The notes beneath the pieces were generated by a model. That model did no database searches, had not been told where the DNA came from, and saw only the letters and a list, made by a program, of their open reading frames with translations. The position numbers were made by a program, and so were the translations under genes. A stretch of DNA of 64,000 nucleotides from Margaritifera margaritifera (lineage: Eukaryota > Mollusca > Bivalvia > Unionida > Margaritiferidae), in assembly GCA_029931535.1 (NCBI GenBank), contig JAQPZY010001549.1:806001-870000 (forward strand), in the 5' to 3' direction. Positions 21,376-34,775 of the stretch are shown one piece after another; positions within the stretch are counted from its first letter, which is position 1; each line of letters starts with the position of its first letter.

Positions 21376-22928
21376 CCTTTGAGATCCTATGTGCAACACT
21401 TGTTCTTGTTTTTTTTCTGTTCATTTGTTTCTTTATCAAATGACAGCAGGAGCAGGAATCAATGTCTTGCAGTAAGCACATTAATGAAATGGTTTTTGTT
21501 TAACCTCATTGAATCATTCAAATTTAACTTCTTTGATAAAATAAATCCTGACACTTTAAAAAAAACACAACAAATTTCATGTAAAGAGTAAGAAGAAGAA
21601 GAGGGAAATAATACAAATGAATTGTGTCTGTTGTCAAACAAAAACATTTTCTTTGGATGTCTTTATTGTATGTGTATTCCTATGTGAGCAATGAATCTGC
21701 TCATGCCTAGAATAACATATGCTATTATTTTCATTGCACTTTAGTCATACCCCCTCCCACACACACACCCCACACACACAAATGAAGTTTGGGGTTGTAT
21801 ATGGGAGTTAGTTTGTCCATTGGTCCATCACACTTTTGATTGCCTAATATATCCTGAACCCTTTAAGATTCCTTCATAAAACTTAGTATGATTTTGTAGC
21901 ATGACAAGAATGTGTCATATGTAAGAATGGGCTTTGTCAAATTAGTACTTTTATGGCTGCAGGGGAGGGGGGGGGAGGTCCACAAGCACTCACTCACTGA
22001 CAGATCTTGTTTTGCATGAGATAAATTGATCTCATTACAGTATTTATTAGTACTGCCCAAACATACTTCCAGGTAAGGTGTATATAATATTTTTAACACC
22101 TCATATGAATTAGTGAGATTTTCTTTGGTTATTTTAAGTTGCATCTGAGCTTGTTATTTTGAGAAAAATTATAATAAGTTTGATATGAAGTTAATTTGAG
22201 AGTAAAATTGCTGAAATTTAGAAATTGATCTGCATGATTTTAAAATACTTTTTCCTTTGTGCTAGCAGTATGCATTTCAGCTGGCAAAGACTCCCAACAA
22301 GTCCTTTCATTTTCAGCACATGAAACAGAGTTCCAAATATCCTTTCTTCAACAAGACAAGAATTTACTAGTAGCAGGAGTTATAATTTGTTATTAATCAT
22401 GATAGCTGTATGTACTTGGGTAAAATAGACATGCAGACACATAAACAAATGCCTGCTAACATCACCCAGATATACTGAATGCTGGGCCCAGTTCCAAGCC
22501 CCACCACATTTTCACTGTACTCAATTTTCCCAAGATTTTGCTGCTTTGTATGGAAAAGACATTATGTCATTAATCATCTTACAAAAATTGTATGACAGAA
22601 GAAAGGTACAAAGCAGCCAAACTCTGGGCTTGTCTCCCTGGTATCTAGGATAATGGATTGGTCACTCATCACAGGGTTTGAATGTATATTTGGTTGCCAT
22701 GGAAATTGTTCTTTTCTGGCAGTTTTTGTAAGCTATGAACAGAGGTGCATTCTGAAATTTCACATAAATATGTCAAAGAGTAAGAGATGAATGTGTTTAA
22801 AGTTCTCATATTGGAAAGAGTCCTGAAAATGAGTGATGCATCTCCTTCTCTCACTCTCTCTCTCTCTTTGTCTTTGTACCTTATTTCTCCAATGATAAAG
22901 CCCTTGCTTAATGAAAACCCATTCCCGA
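21376..22928. other. no gene seen
   Basis: Low-complexity C-rich, G-rich and (CT)n patches lie near 21750, 21960 and 22850. There are short open frames but no splice-bounded segment or element ends that I can support. Confidence 0.45.
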
Positions 22929-24110
22929 CTTTTAGAGTTGGGTACCACGAAACATTTTGTACCGTGGTATACCACGTTATTTCTGTACATACTGCGATAC
23001 CTACCACAGTATACCGCAATTATATTAGGGATCAACAATTTAATGTTCTGGGGCAGGGGCCTGATACTGGTTTTTTTTTTTTATTTCTGTCTGTTGATAC
23101 TTGGAAAAAATATATTGCTCTGATTTATAGCAAAATAACACCATATTATATCCATTATATTATTTGAAGAAAAAAAATCAATTATCTTGAGATAAAAGAA
23201 AATAAAATATCTCAGCAACAAAGAAAATCGCAGCCCCCCCCCCCCCCCGCCAACTTAAATTGTCAGTACCTTATAGTAGATGAATGTTATATGTGTATGT
23301 TAAATGTTGTACAAGTTGTAATTTAAAACTGTAACTTAAGTGGGATGATTATCTGACGCCCTGTAAAAGACATTGTGCTGACATGAGACAGCTTGTTGAT
23401 AAAAATAGAAAGTGTTGACACTGAAGCCTGCAATCTACTCGCTACAACATTGATATAATAGGCAGGGAAACTTTGAGTGGGATGCCAACACCCACCCACC
23501 CACCACCCACCACCCAGCAAAAAATTTATCAGAGAGGGCCAGTAAACATAAAACACACTTACTCAACAAACGAGAAAATATTTAGTGGACTTGAGAAATT
23601 ACGTAAAATTCAAACAGAAGACAACTACTCTCCTGAAAATCTTAGGACGATTCCAAGTTCTACAAAGGAATACATGTACATGTATGTAACAAATTAAGAT
23701 ATGCTAGTAAATAACTAAAAAAAATGACATTTTTATTTTGTAATCCAAAATTTTTCCAAAATTTGGGTTTGGCCTGAATATCTTTCACAACATCCCATTT
23801 GGGCACCATGCTGGCATATTTGACATGTGTCAAAAATGTGATTAAGGGATCATAAATATAATTACATTTGTAGTTTTCAAAATTAATTTGTGACAAATAC
23901 AACTTTTGTTAAAAAAAATAATAATAATTATTTTAATTATTTTGTCATGAAAAATAAAAACATGCTGTTAATATCATTAAATTCATAACAAGATTACTTG
24001 GGAATTTCTGTACATTCCCTACTGACGGAAACTACTGAAGTACCGTTACAGTGAAAAAGTACCGTAATATGGACTGCCGGAAAAGAATGCCATGGTAAAC
24101 TGGTATACCA
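22929..24110. mobile_element. possible TIR transposon remnant
   Basis: The left end is rich in GGTACC/CCGTGGTATACCACG motifs (22941-23020). The right end read in reverse has GGTATACCAGTTTACCATGG followed by ACGGTACTT motifs, giving inverted, similarly built termini about 1.18 kb apart. The interior has no recognised transposase and contains C-rich tracts at about 23236 and 23490. No target duplication was found. Confidence 0.35.
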
Positions 24111-24113
24111 ATG

Positions 24114-24116
<3 letters not shown>

Positions 24117-24144
<28 letters not shown>
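24117..24144. repeat. poly-T tract
   Basis: A run of about 28 T directly beside the putative TIR end. It could be a retrotransposon tail in reverse orientation; the LINE 3' end is 340 bp to the right in the matching orientation, but the sequence between is not clearly LINE. Confidence 0.8.
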
Positions 24145-24479
24145 GTTTAAACAGAACTTGTCAGGATTTTACAGGTTCCTCTACATCACCACCTGACCTG
24201 GTGTATGGGGCATTACCTTAAATTATTTTGCATCCTGATCTTTACATATGTTCCCTTACTTAGACACAACACACACAGACACCTACATTCACAAATATTG
24301 TACACAAAGACACACTCGCATACAAACCCCAAGGTATTTTAAATTGCCTGTTTGTTGTTGTTTTTTTGTTTTTTTAAAGTGATGTTGTTTTCTTTTTCCA
24401 CCCCCCAAATGAAAGTAAATAAAATGTAAGAAACAGCTATAATACAATTTTTAAAAAAAAATCATGTTCCAAAAGTTGA

Positions 24480-25730
24480 CAATAGGGTCCACTTTTTCTT
24501 AAACTCATCACTTCTGTTATTCACTTTGGCAACATATTTTTCCAGCATTTTATATGATAGGTGAGATTTGGAATTGTTGATGCACAATGTGATCTCTATA
24601 TAACATATTTTGCAAGCAAAATTAGGAAGTTAATAAGATCATCAAAGTTGTTATTTCCTATAAAGACACCTATTTGTGTAATTCTAAAATTTGGATCATA
24701 AGTTTGGATCCATTCCACAGATAAATTCCAAAAGTGTTCAGTAACTGAACAGTCATAGAATTAGTGTGCAATTTGTTCTATTCCCTCCTTACAAAAGGTA
24801 CATTTATCATTATCACTTAAATTAATCTTTTTCAAAAACTGGTTTGTGACAATATTTCTTTGAAGAAATCTAAAATTAAAGCTACCGGTAATCAGTTTTG
24901 TATCTTTTGTACAAAATTTAGCCCAAAACAAGAGTTGGACCATGTTTCATGTTTACCATTTGGCTTTTGTATCTTGGTTCTTATCAGGTCTTTATAAATA
25001 CATTTATTCTTTGCTAGTACCCTAAGGAGTGAAGTTTTGTTGAAAACTAAATTAAAACTATTTCAACTCTCAAAAAAATAAAAAAAATTAATTTTCTTTT
25101 TCAACCTCACTGAGATTTTTGAGATGAGAGCAAAGTACTGTATGAAATTATTAGTTGATGTTTTTTGTTTTATTTCATCAGAACTTAATAGAGGTCCTTG
25201 TGCATCAGAATGATATTGAATAAGTACAACACCGTTTGTTTTCCACCTTGTGTATGATTTAAAATTATCTATAATAACTAAATTTAAGAATATCTTGAGA
25301 CAAGTATTCATGAACAGTAGATGGTTCATTTTTCCGTTGTGATAAAGCATAAATAACATCACCCCAAAAAACACTTTTAATTGATTTAGAAATTTCTTTC
25401 AATTTAGTTTTTCCTAATTTAGATAACAGTGTACCTCCAAATTTTCCAAATATTTCTTCAGAAGCCAGTTTTTGCCATAAACTATCATCGTTTAGTAAAA
25501 GACACCTAATCCAGGAAAGTTTTATATAACACACAAATGAGAGCAAGTGAATCATATTTAATCCCCCTTCAGTAAAAGAAGTTATAAGAGTGTCTCTTTT
25601 AACCCCCTCAGTTTTACTGCCCCAAATAAACTGGAAAAATAATGTATTCAGTTCATTTTCTATATGGGGTGGAGGACTTGGTGGAGCTGCAAAAAGATGA
25701 ATGAATTTAGGCAAAATCAAGGATTTTTTA
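24480..25730 (-). pseudogene. LINE ORF2 C-terminal fragment (L1/Tx1-like)
   Basis: Read right to left: post-RT segment ILPKFIHLFAAPPSPPPHIE, NTLFFQFIWGSK, GGLNMIHLLSFVCYIKLSWI, then a segment with KINFFYFFES. Past a frameshift comes FRFLQRNIVTNQFLKK and the CTFCKEGIEQIAH knuckle. A stop (TAA at 24758-24760) interrupts the knuckle, after which FYDCSVTEHFWNLSVEW continues in the same frame to about 24485 (FKKKW). This order (thumb region, then a CCHC-like cysteine/histidine knuckle near the end) is that of L1-type LINEs. RT palm and endonuclease are absent. It is 5'-truncated, with at least one frameshift and one stop, so dead. Confidence 0.85.
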
Positions 25731-25731
25731 A

Positions 25732-25806
25732 AGTAATTGTTCCAATAAGTTTAGTGACCAAACTTCATCAAAGTAATTTTTCCAATAAATTTAGTGACCA
25801 AACTTT
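25732..25806. repeat. 38-bp tandem duplication
   Basis: AGTAATTGTTCCAATAAGTT plus TAGTGACCAAACTTCATCAA occurs twice with small differences, at the right border of the LINE fragment. Confidence 0.8.
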
Positions 25807-27248
25807 AAGGAATGATTGAAGAAAATAATACATATCATTCAAATATTGTTCTTTGAAATCAGAGTATGTCATTATATAATCGTGGAGCACCAGCCAAGCA
25901 GTTTCTTTACTTCATTCAACTTTATCGAATAATTATGAGCGTGTCATTATATAATGCAACAGGAAAAAGAAAAACAAACAATAAAGAAAACAAAAAAATT
26001 AACCTCTATCTTGTCAATCAAGTAATCTATCCATCTGTGTACACTGTTTAGGACTTTATATATCTATCTACTTTAATCTGTATATTTTTAATGTACCAAC
26101 ATCACTCAAGAAAACTGAGAATTTTAAGGAATTTACCCATAAATCAACTGTTTACATGAATAATAGCATGGGGATGATTAGCAATGGTACATATAAATAG
26201 CTGTACAATTAGACATATTAGAAAATGGCACACACACATTTCCCTCAACTCCCCCCCCCCCCAAACCCCGATGTAAACATTCATACTAAACGACATTGGC
26301 AACTCTATACCAGTAATACCGAGCACCTCTACTAACTTTGATCAGGGTCTGCAGTGGACCTCAAAAACCTTGTAACCCTAAAATTTCATTTTGACCTTAG
26401 AAACCTTAAAAAAGCCACACAAAAAATAAAAGAAACCTAAACAAACAACAACAAAAAACTTAAAATGTGAAAAAAATTATGAACGGCTCTACAAAGGCTA
26501 AAAAAAAAATGCTTTTTTGCACGTTTTTTTGTTAGGCTATTCTAGCAGTTAAGAAAGCTCGTAAATTGTGCAAATTAAAGGCATCTGGTCATTTTATTCT
26601 CTCATTCATTTGATAGACCCATAACGGCATATCATTGTTGAATCATCAAGAGCGTCAGCATTGCATTTGTTTCCATCTTTGCACAGTTCGAAGTCCATTT
26701 GCTTCAACCTTTGTTCGGATTAAGATTCTTTTACCAGAAGTGTTTTAGGGTGTGTCAACAGAGTAAGGGCCGTTGTGTCATGATTCCTCCAACAACACGT
26801 CCATTATAGCATATCTCAGATGTCATGGAGGCTCACATGCCCCTTCTCTTTGCATGGAGGTGGAATCTCCTTAGCTAGATGCCTCGGAAGCGATAACCCT
26901 CCGAGCCAGCCACATTCCTCGTAAAGCGCCAAATTCCAGGGAAGAACGTGACAGTCTGTCCAGGTGGGGCAAATCAGTCCTCATGGAATGGTCTCTTCAC
27001 TGCTCCATAACAGAGTTCCTTTTCTCTTTATGGGGATATTCAGATTTTTAATAAATGTTATTCTCACCATGGAGATAATCTTGTAACTGCTTTGTGTCTC
27101 GAACCTAAATAGAAAATTTAAAACCTTGAAATTTTTTTTAAAAAACCCTTCAAAATTTAAGAGTTAATTTCACTTCTAACCCTGTATAATATAAATTGAG
27201 CAACTTCTAAACTAACAAAGCCTTATTCAGTGATAAGCCTACCCCGCT
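25807..27248. other. no gene seen; GC-richer island at about 26640-27050
   Basis: 26640-27050 is clearly richer in GC than its flanks and contains CTCGGA-AGCGATAACCC-TCCGAG (6-bp stem) near 26883. It has stops in all frames at short intervals, so it does not read as an exon. A C-run lies at 26251. Nothing else is recognised. Confidence 0.35.
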
Positions 27249-27249
27249 T

Positions 27250-27560
27250 TTCTTTACATTGACGAGCAGATCCCATTGGCTTATCATGGGACAAGTACTG
27301 TACAAGTTCTGCAACTGTTGTACCACACTGTGTATTTTGTACAGTGAATCTATTAAGAATATAAATTATCCTATTTTGTTCAGTCATTTGCTGCCCCACA
27401 CCCCATCCCACCCCCCACAAGTATATCTGGGTTTATCATGTGATAAATACTGTACACGTTTTAAAATAAATTTTGTGACAGTGTATCCAGTTTATATTAT
27501 GTGCAACCATTGTACATCTTTGTATATTTTTGCAGAGAATCTATAGGTAGTATGAATTAT
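27250..27560. repeat. degenerate ~165-bp tandem duplication
   Basis: TTATCATG(GGA/TGATAA)...TACTGTACA, CAACTGTTGTAC/CAACCATTGTAC, TGTATTTTGTACAGTGAATC/TTTTGCAGAGAATC, TATAAATTATCCTA/TATGAATTATCCTA and TTTTGTT occur twice in order, separated by a C-rich patch near 27400. Confidence 0.6.
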
Positions 27561-29790
27561 CCTAACTATTTTGTTTAATTTCATAGATTGACATTAATGC
27601 TGCTTGAAGCCTGGAGTCTAATTTGTTGTGGGGTTTTTTGCACGATCAACAATAATTCTTGATAACTCTTTTGTCATGGAAGTCATTTCAGAATCAGCAT
27701 TTTCTTTTCAAATAAGGCATTATAGGTGTAATGGCCAGAATCTGGAATTCTAACCGGTAAGAATTGATTATTTGAAAAAAGACCAAAGTTATTTTTAAAG
27801 ACTAAATAAATAATGATGATTTTGATTATTTAGATTCTCTATTGCGTCCTTAATTTTTTAGATTTGTCATGGAGGCATATTATTTTCATCAGTAGTGTAT
27901 TTTTCTCCATTAGGGCTAGATGTAGAATTGACATAAAAGTACCAAAAAAAATTGAATTACAACAACGCTGATAGTGCTAGATAAAGTAATCTTGACACAG
28001 AATGATTGTTATGTCTTGAACCTAGTTAGACATTTATTGGCCACAAACATGGCTAGAAGGCACTGTGGTAACTTTAATGTCAGTGTCTACACTTACCAGG
28101 TAATAGTACATTGCATAATGATGGTTATTATTTTACGTCTGTTTTTAAATGTTCTCCCATAATTATGTTCTGACATTTTAAAATGCACTTTGCGATGCAA
28201 GTAATAGTTTAAAATTTTAAGAGTTTCCTTTTATCAGAACATAAAACCAGTAATGCATTTGAGTGAATGTGCATGCATGCAGAAATATTCTGTTTGATTT
28301 CTTAACAGTAACTAAACTTGTTCCCTTTTTTGAGTGAATTTTGTGTAACATCTGAGATGTTAACCATTGTCGGGGAAAACCTATAGGCATATTTAGAAAG
28401 TTCTGCTCTACATTGGCTGTTACAAGGTATTTAAAACTTTTCAATTTGTGTTTAAAAAAATGCAAGCTCATTCAAAGAAGTTAGATACCAGATTTTTCCC
28501 CCTTTGTGCACCCCACAGGTTCCAAGTAGAAGAGGTCAATGGTGGCACAGTAGAACTAATTTGAGAAATTTAAGTCTGATTACTAAAATTTTCTTTAAAT
28601 GACTTCTTGCCTTCTGGAATAGCAAACAGTTTTAGGAACACAAGTTTTGTTATCATGAATTCCACTTTCAAAAGAAAAACTTATCAGGCAAGTTGCTTCC
28701 AGGGTTCAGAGGCAATCGTGCTATTTATAACAGTGGCACATGGTAGGTATTTATATTTCTGAGGAGAGCAAAAAAACTGCACTGTATGAGATCTGATACC
28801 CTGTAGCAAATTTGTGGCTGGCTCTGTTTATTTGGGCCTATCAGATGCATGCTGGGATAGGTTGGTACAGCAGAGGAAGGGAGGAAGAGGCTGAGCTACT
28901 ATGGGAATTTACATTCATCTTGGTGTCACTGATAATGGATATTTAAACTCCAGGTTTTAGATTCTGGTGAAATTCTATGGAGTTGAGTGTCTTGGAGTCC
29001 TTTAGACTAATGGTAGAAATCTTGTGAATGTGTTTTGGAATTGTCATGTTTTCTGCAGCAGCTACAAATATTAGCTTGCTTTGTTGAGTGTGTAGTAGTG
29101 ATGTTGCTAGGAGTGAGTTCAGCTGAGCTGAGAGAAAGGAAATGGTATACCTTTAATACTTATTTCAGGACTACATGCAATTCATGAATGGAGTTAACAA
29201 TTAATGGTAGGTATGCTGTTCAGAACTTTGGACTGGTTGTTTGTATGTAGTTTTCATTTCAGAAACTTAGCAGTGCTTTTCCAGAACCCAGTCTGAGAGT
29301 TTTGGTTTATATTCTTTATTCCACATGGTTTTGCTTCAGGCATATTGTAGATGATGAACATGTGGTCCAGTAGTGCTGGCCTTAGGAACCAACAATAGAT
29401 TAGAAGCTTTAAATATAATACACAGTGTGCCTCAAAGAAATTCCCCCCATTAGGTTTTAAAACATTCACAGAAAGGCCAACACTAACCAAAACAAAAAAA
29501 TGATGCCCCTAAAAAATTTGTAAATGTTTGTGTTAGAAATTCATATAAAATTGTCAGGTTGTGCTATATTGGTCTTGAACATCTATATTTTGTTATGTAC
29601 AATAACAGCTGGCTTAAGCAGCGGAAAAATTATGTTCATTTATGATTAACCATTAGAATTTGAAGAAAATTTACTATGAAAAGTATAATATAATTAATAC
29701 TGGAATGCTATAATTATGGATGAGTTAAACTTTTTCATAAATGCAAGCAAGCACATCGCCTTTTTTTGCAGAATCCGTGTCTAAGAAAAC
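27561..29790. other. no gene seen
   Basis: Mostly unique AT-rich DNA. A donor-like CCG|GTAAGA occurs at about 27760 after a 33-bp open segment, too little to call. 28830-29110 is slightly richer in G but lacks long frames. Confidence 0.45.
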
Positions 29791-29791
29791 C

Positions 29792-29887
29792 AAATGGCCC
29801 CTAAGATGGGCTAATGGTCTATTCCCCCTATTTTATTGGCAAAGAAGTGCCAAAAAAATGGGCTATTTGTAGATTTAGGGGCCATTT
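29792..29887. repeat. inverted repeat, possible MITE
   Basis: AAATGGCCCCTAA at 29792-29804 and its perfect reverse complement TTAGGGGCCATTT at 29875-29887, with GGGCTA motifs just inside both arms. No target duplication was identified. Confidence 0.5.
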
Positions 29888-30232
29888 AGAAAAGTTCACC
29901 CAACAAGCAGCTCTTAATTTTGCTTTCTGAGTAAAATAAATACCATATTTGAATTGTTTATACAGGAAGACCCATTCAAAAATGAATTCAGTATAACTGT
30001 ATCTGTTGTACTTTTCTTTCAAAACAACACTGGCCCTAGTAATATCACTACTTGGACTTGTCACTAACCCATGTACATGTTTGAAATCTACTTCGAGTTA
30101 GCATTAACAAAACCAGTAGCAACTAGTATGAATAAACCAATTTTCATTTGATGGAAAGTTTATCAACGTAATGTGCAGTAAATTTTAATGTTTGATTAGT
30201 ATGAAGACATTGACAACGATTCTTGGAATGAC
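29888..30232. other. no feature seen
   Basis: AT-rich DNA between the inverted repeat and the FB element; a 78-codon reverse frame carries no motif. Confidence 0.4.
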
Positions 30233-30372
30233 TACCGTAGATACTGATGAATAAACTGATACCAACTGCAAACTGCATAAACCCAGATCTGCCATCGCAT
30301 AATGCGCTGGTAGATCTGGATCTATCCAGTTTGTAAGGACTAATCAGCAGAAAAAACAACATAGACCCTGAC
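30233..30372. mobile_element. foldback MITE (FB family), truncated by satellite
   Basis: Starts TACCGTAGATACTGATG. Hairpin 1 is complete (GCATAAACCCAGATCTGCC / GGTAGATCTGGATCTATCC), then comes the linker AGGACTAATCAGCAG and the start of hairpin 2 (ACATAGACCCTGA). At 30372 the sequence switches to the satellite, and the rest of the element is not found on the far side of the array. Confidence 0.85.
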
Positions 30373-30373
30373 C

Positions 30374-33300
30374 CTTACCAGATATGTAAAATATAATGAT
30401 CTTACCAAATATGTAAAATATAATTATCCTTATCAAATGTCTAAAATATAATGATCCTTACCAAATATTTAAATTATAATGATCTTACCAATACATGTAT
30501 GTAAAATATAATGATCCTTACCAAATGTGTAAAATATAATGATCCTTACCAAATGTGTAAAATATAATGATCTTACCAAATATGTAAAATATAATGATCT
30601 TACCAAATATGTAAAATATAATGATCTTACCAAATATGTAAAATATAATGATCCTTACCAAATGTGTAAAATATAATGATCTTACCAAATGTGTAAAATA
30701 TAATGATCTTACCAAATATGTAAAATATAATGATCCTAACTAAATATGTAAAATATAATGATCCTTACCAAATATGTAAAATATAATGATCCTTACCAAA
30801 TATGTAAAATATAATGATCCTAACTAAATATGTAAAATATAATGATCCTTACCAAATGTGTAAAATATAATGATCTTACCAAATGTGTAAAATATAATGA
30901 TCTTACCAAATGTGTAAAATATAATGATCCTTACCAAATGTGTAAAATATAATGATCCTTACCATATGTGTAAAATATAATGATCCTTACCATATGTGTA
31001 AAATATAATGATCCTTACCATATGTGTAAAATATAATGATCCTTACCATATGTGTAAAATATAATGATCCTTACCAAATGTGTAAAATATAATGATCCTT
31101 ACCATATGTGTAAAATATAATGATCTTACCAAATATGTAAAATATAATGATCTTACCAAATGTGTAAAATATAATGATCTTACCAAACATGTAAAATATA
31201 ATGATCCTTACCAAATGTGTAAAATATAATGATCTTACCAAATGTGTAAAATATAATGATCCTTACCAAATGTGTAAAATATAATGATCCTTACCATATG
31301 TGTAAAATATAATGATCCTTACCATATGTGTAAAATATAATGATCCTTACCATATGTGTAAAATATAATGATCTTACCAAATATGTAAAATATAATGATC
31401 TTACCAAATGTGTAAAATATAATGATCTTACCAAACATGTAAAATATAATGATCCTTACCAAATGTGTAAAATATAATGATCTTACCAAATGTGTAAAAT
31501 ATAATGATCCTTACCAAACATGTAAAATATAATGATCCTTACCATATGTGTAAAATATAATGATCTTACCAAATGTGTAAAATATAATGATCTTACCAAA
31601 TGTGTAAAATATAATGATCTTACCAAACATGTAAAATATAATGATCCTTACCAAATGTGTAAAATATAATGATCCTTACCAAATGTGTAAAATATAATGA
31701 TCCTTACCAAATGTGTAAAATATAATGATCCTTACCAAATGTGTAAAATATAATGATCCTAACTAAATATGTAAAATATAATGATCCTTACCAAATGTGT
31801 AAAATATAATGATCTTACCAAATGTGTAAAATATAATGATCCTTACCAAATGTGTAAAATATAATGATCCTTACCAAATGTGTAAAATATAATGATCCTA
31901 ACTAAATATGTAAAATATAATGATCCTTACCAAATGTGTAAAATATAATGATCTTACCAAATGTGTAAAATATAATGATCCTTACTTAATGTGTAAAATA
32001 TAATGATCCTTACCAAATGTGTAAAATATAATGATCCTTACCAAATGTGTAAAATATAATGATCCTTACCAAATGTGTAAAATATAATGATCCTAACTAA
32101 ATATGTAAAATATAATGATCCTTACCAAATGTGTAAAATATAATGATCTTACCAAATGTGTAAAATATAATGATCCTTACCAAATGTGTAAAATATAATG
32201 ATCCTTACCATATGTGTAAAATATAATGATCCTTACCAAATGTGTAAAATATAATGATCCTTACCAAATGTGTAAAATATAATGATCCTAACTAAATATG
32301 TAAAATATAATGATCCTTACCAAATGTGTAAAATATAATGATCTTACCAAATGTGTAAAATATAATGATCCTTACGAAATGTGTAAAATATAATGATCCT
32401 TACCAAATGTGTAAAATATAATGATCCTTACCAAATGTGTAAAATATAATGATCCTAACTAAATATGTAAAATATAATGATCTTACCAAATGTGTAAAAT
32501 ATAATGATCCTTACCATATGTGTAAAATATAATGATCCTTACCAAATGTGTAAAATATAATGATCCTTACCATATGTGTAAAATATAATGATCTTACCAA
32601 ATATGTAAAATATAATGATCTTACCAAATGTGTAAAATATAATGATCTTACCAAACATGTAAAATATAATGATCCTTACCAAATGTGTAAAATATAATGA
32701 TCTTACCAAATGTGTAAAATATAATGATCCTTACCAAACATGTAAAATATAATGATCCTTACCATATGTGTAAAATATAATGATCTTACCAAATGTGTAA
32801 AATATAATGATCCTTACCAAATGTGTAAAATATAATGATCCTTACCAAATGTGTAAAATATAATGATCCTTACCATATGTGTAAAATATAATGATCCTTA
32901 CCAAATGTGTAAAATATAATGATCCTTACCATATGTGTAAAATATAATGATCCTTACCAAATGTGTAAAATATAATGATCCTTACCATATGTGTAAAATA
33001 TAATGATCCTTACCATATGTGTAAAATATAATGATCCTTACCATATGTGTAAAATATAATGATCTTACCAAACATGTAAAATATAATGATCTTACCAAAT
33101 GTGTAAAATATAATGATCTTACCAAATATGTAAAATATAATGATCTTACCAAATGTGTAAAATATAATGATCTTACCAAATATGTAAAATATAATGATCT
33201 TACCAAATGTGTAAAATATAATGATCCTTACCAAATGTGTAAAATATAATGATCCTTACCATATGTGTAAAATATAATGATCTTACCAAATATGTAAAAT

Positions 33301-33968
33301 ATAATGATCTTACCAAATGTGTAAAATATAATGATCTTACCAAACATGTAAAATATAATGATCCTTACCAAATGTGTAAAATATAATGATCTTACCAAAT
33401 GTGTAAAATATAATGATCCTTACCAAATGTGTAAAATATAATGATCCTAACTAAATATGTAAAATATAATGATCCTTACCAAATATGTAAAATATAATGA
33501 TCCTAACTAAAAAAGTAAAATATAATGATCCTTACCAAATGTGTAAAATATAATGATCTTACCAAATGTGTAAAATATAATGATCCTTACCAAATGTGTA
33601 AAATATAATGATCCTTACCAAATGTGTAAAATATAATGATCCTAACTAAATATGTAAAATATAATGATCTTACCAAATGTGTAAAATAGAATGATCCTTA
33701 CCAAATGTGTAAAATATAATGATCCTTACTAAATATGTCAAATATAATGATCCTTACCAAGTGTGCAAAATGTAATGATCCATACCAAAAGTGTAACATA
33801 TAATGATCCTTACCAAATGCGTAAAATATAATGATCCTTACCGAATGCATAAAATATAATGATTCTTGCCAAATGTGTAACATATAATGATCCTTACCAA
33901 ATATGTAAAATATAATGGTCCTTAACATATGTGTAAAATATAATGATCCTTACCAAATGCATAAAATA
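30374..33968. repeat. satellite array, 27/28-bp unit, ~130 copies
   Basis: The unit is TTACCAAATGTG followed by TAAAATATAATGATCC (28 bp), or the same lacking one C (27 bp). Variants include CAAATATG, CATATGTG, CAAACATG and CTAACTAAATATG. Variants recur in fixed order: CTAACTAAATATG units at 31897, 32092 and 32287 are exactly 195 bp (seven units) apart, showing higher-order repeats. Units at the right edge (33690-33968) are the most diverged. All open frames across it are artefacts. Confidence 0.97.
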
Positions 33969-34592
33969 TTGTGAATTATTTTTCTTCTTGTGCTTAAAAT
34001 TATTGACTGGTCACTTTTAACTAGATCATATATGCATTATAATTTAAAATCTTTAAAATGCTGTAATATTTTTTCATTGGAAGATTGGAAGAATATGAAA
34101 TATAAAAGTTTCTATTGAAATTCTCTGTTTTTTAATTTAAGACTCAATTTGTTGATATGAAAATTGGTTTAAAAATAACAAAAATATTGTACATTTTCGC
34201 ATATAATTTTGATTTCACTTTAATTTCAATTTTATTTGAAAAGAGAGAATTCCTATATTTCAAAACTATCAATTTATATATATATTTAATTCTTTCCAAA
34301 TAACATGTTACAGTGAAAATAAAACACCCAACACCAGATAACAATAAAACTTAACTGAAAAACAATGGTCTTTGTATACATAGAGCTGCCATCAAAGAAT
34401 GAAAAGGCTAAATAAATGCATGCAAATCAAAGTTTGCACTGTCCCTATCTTTTTGATATGTTGTATTCTACCATAATGCACAACTTTTTAAGGAGTACAT
34501 TGAAACCTGTGGTAGTGGACTCTTTCTTACATGTATTATGGACACCTGCTTTTAAAGAACAACATTTACAGTATAAACAATATTCCGTAGTG
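33969..34592. other. no feature seen
   Basis: Very AT-rich DNA. AAACCTGTGGTAGTGGACTC near 34503 resembles the CAGTGAAACCTG-type TIR element but has no second end. Confidence 0.45.
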
Positions 34593-34775
34593 GAGCTACG
34601 GTAGCTCGGTTGGTAGAGCGATGGACTCGTAATCCAAGGGTTGCGTGTTTTCTACCCACCTAGGCCAGCCCGGGTCGGCTGCCTCGTATCCTTGGAAATG
34701 GTAATTTGCTTCTTTTTCCTTGGCATGATATAGCCAATAATGTGTTTAAAGTGCTGTTAAAACCAATACACACTC
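34593..34775 (+). mobile_element. tRNA-derived SINE
   Basis: The head reads GGTAGCTCGGTTGGTAGAGCG (box A), GGACTCGTAATCCAAGGGTT with a CTCGTAA loop (anticodon CGT, Thr-like), and a degraded box B. The body CAGCCCGGGTCGGCTGCCTC, TATCCTTGG, TGATATAGCCAATAATGTGT and TTAAAACCAATACA matches 19328. An (AT)n patch follows. Confidence 0.85.

Noticed and set aside
30374..33968. CRISPR-like array
   Set aside because: Units are contiguous with no unique spacers, and the surroundings are eukaryotic repeats.
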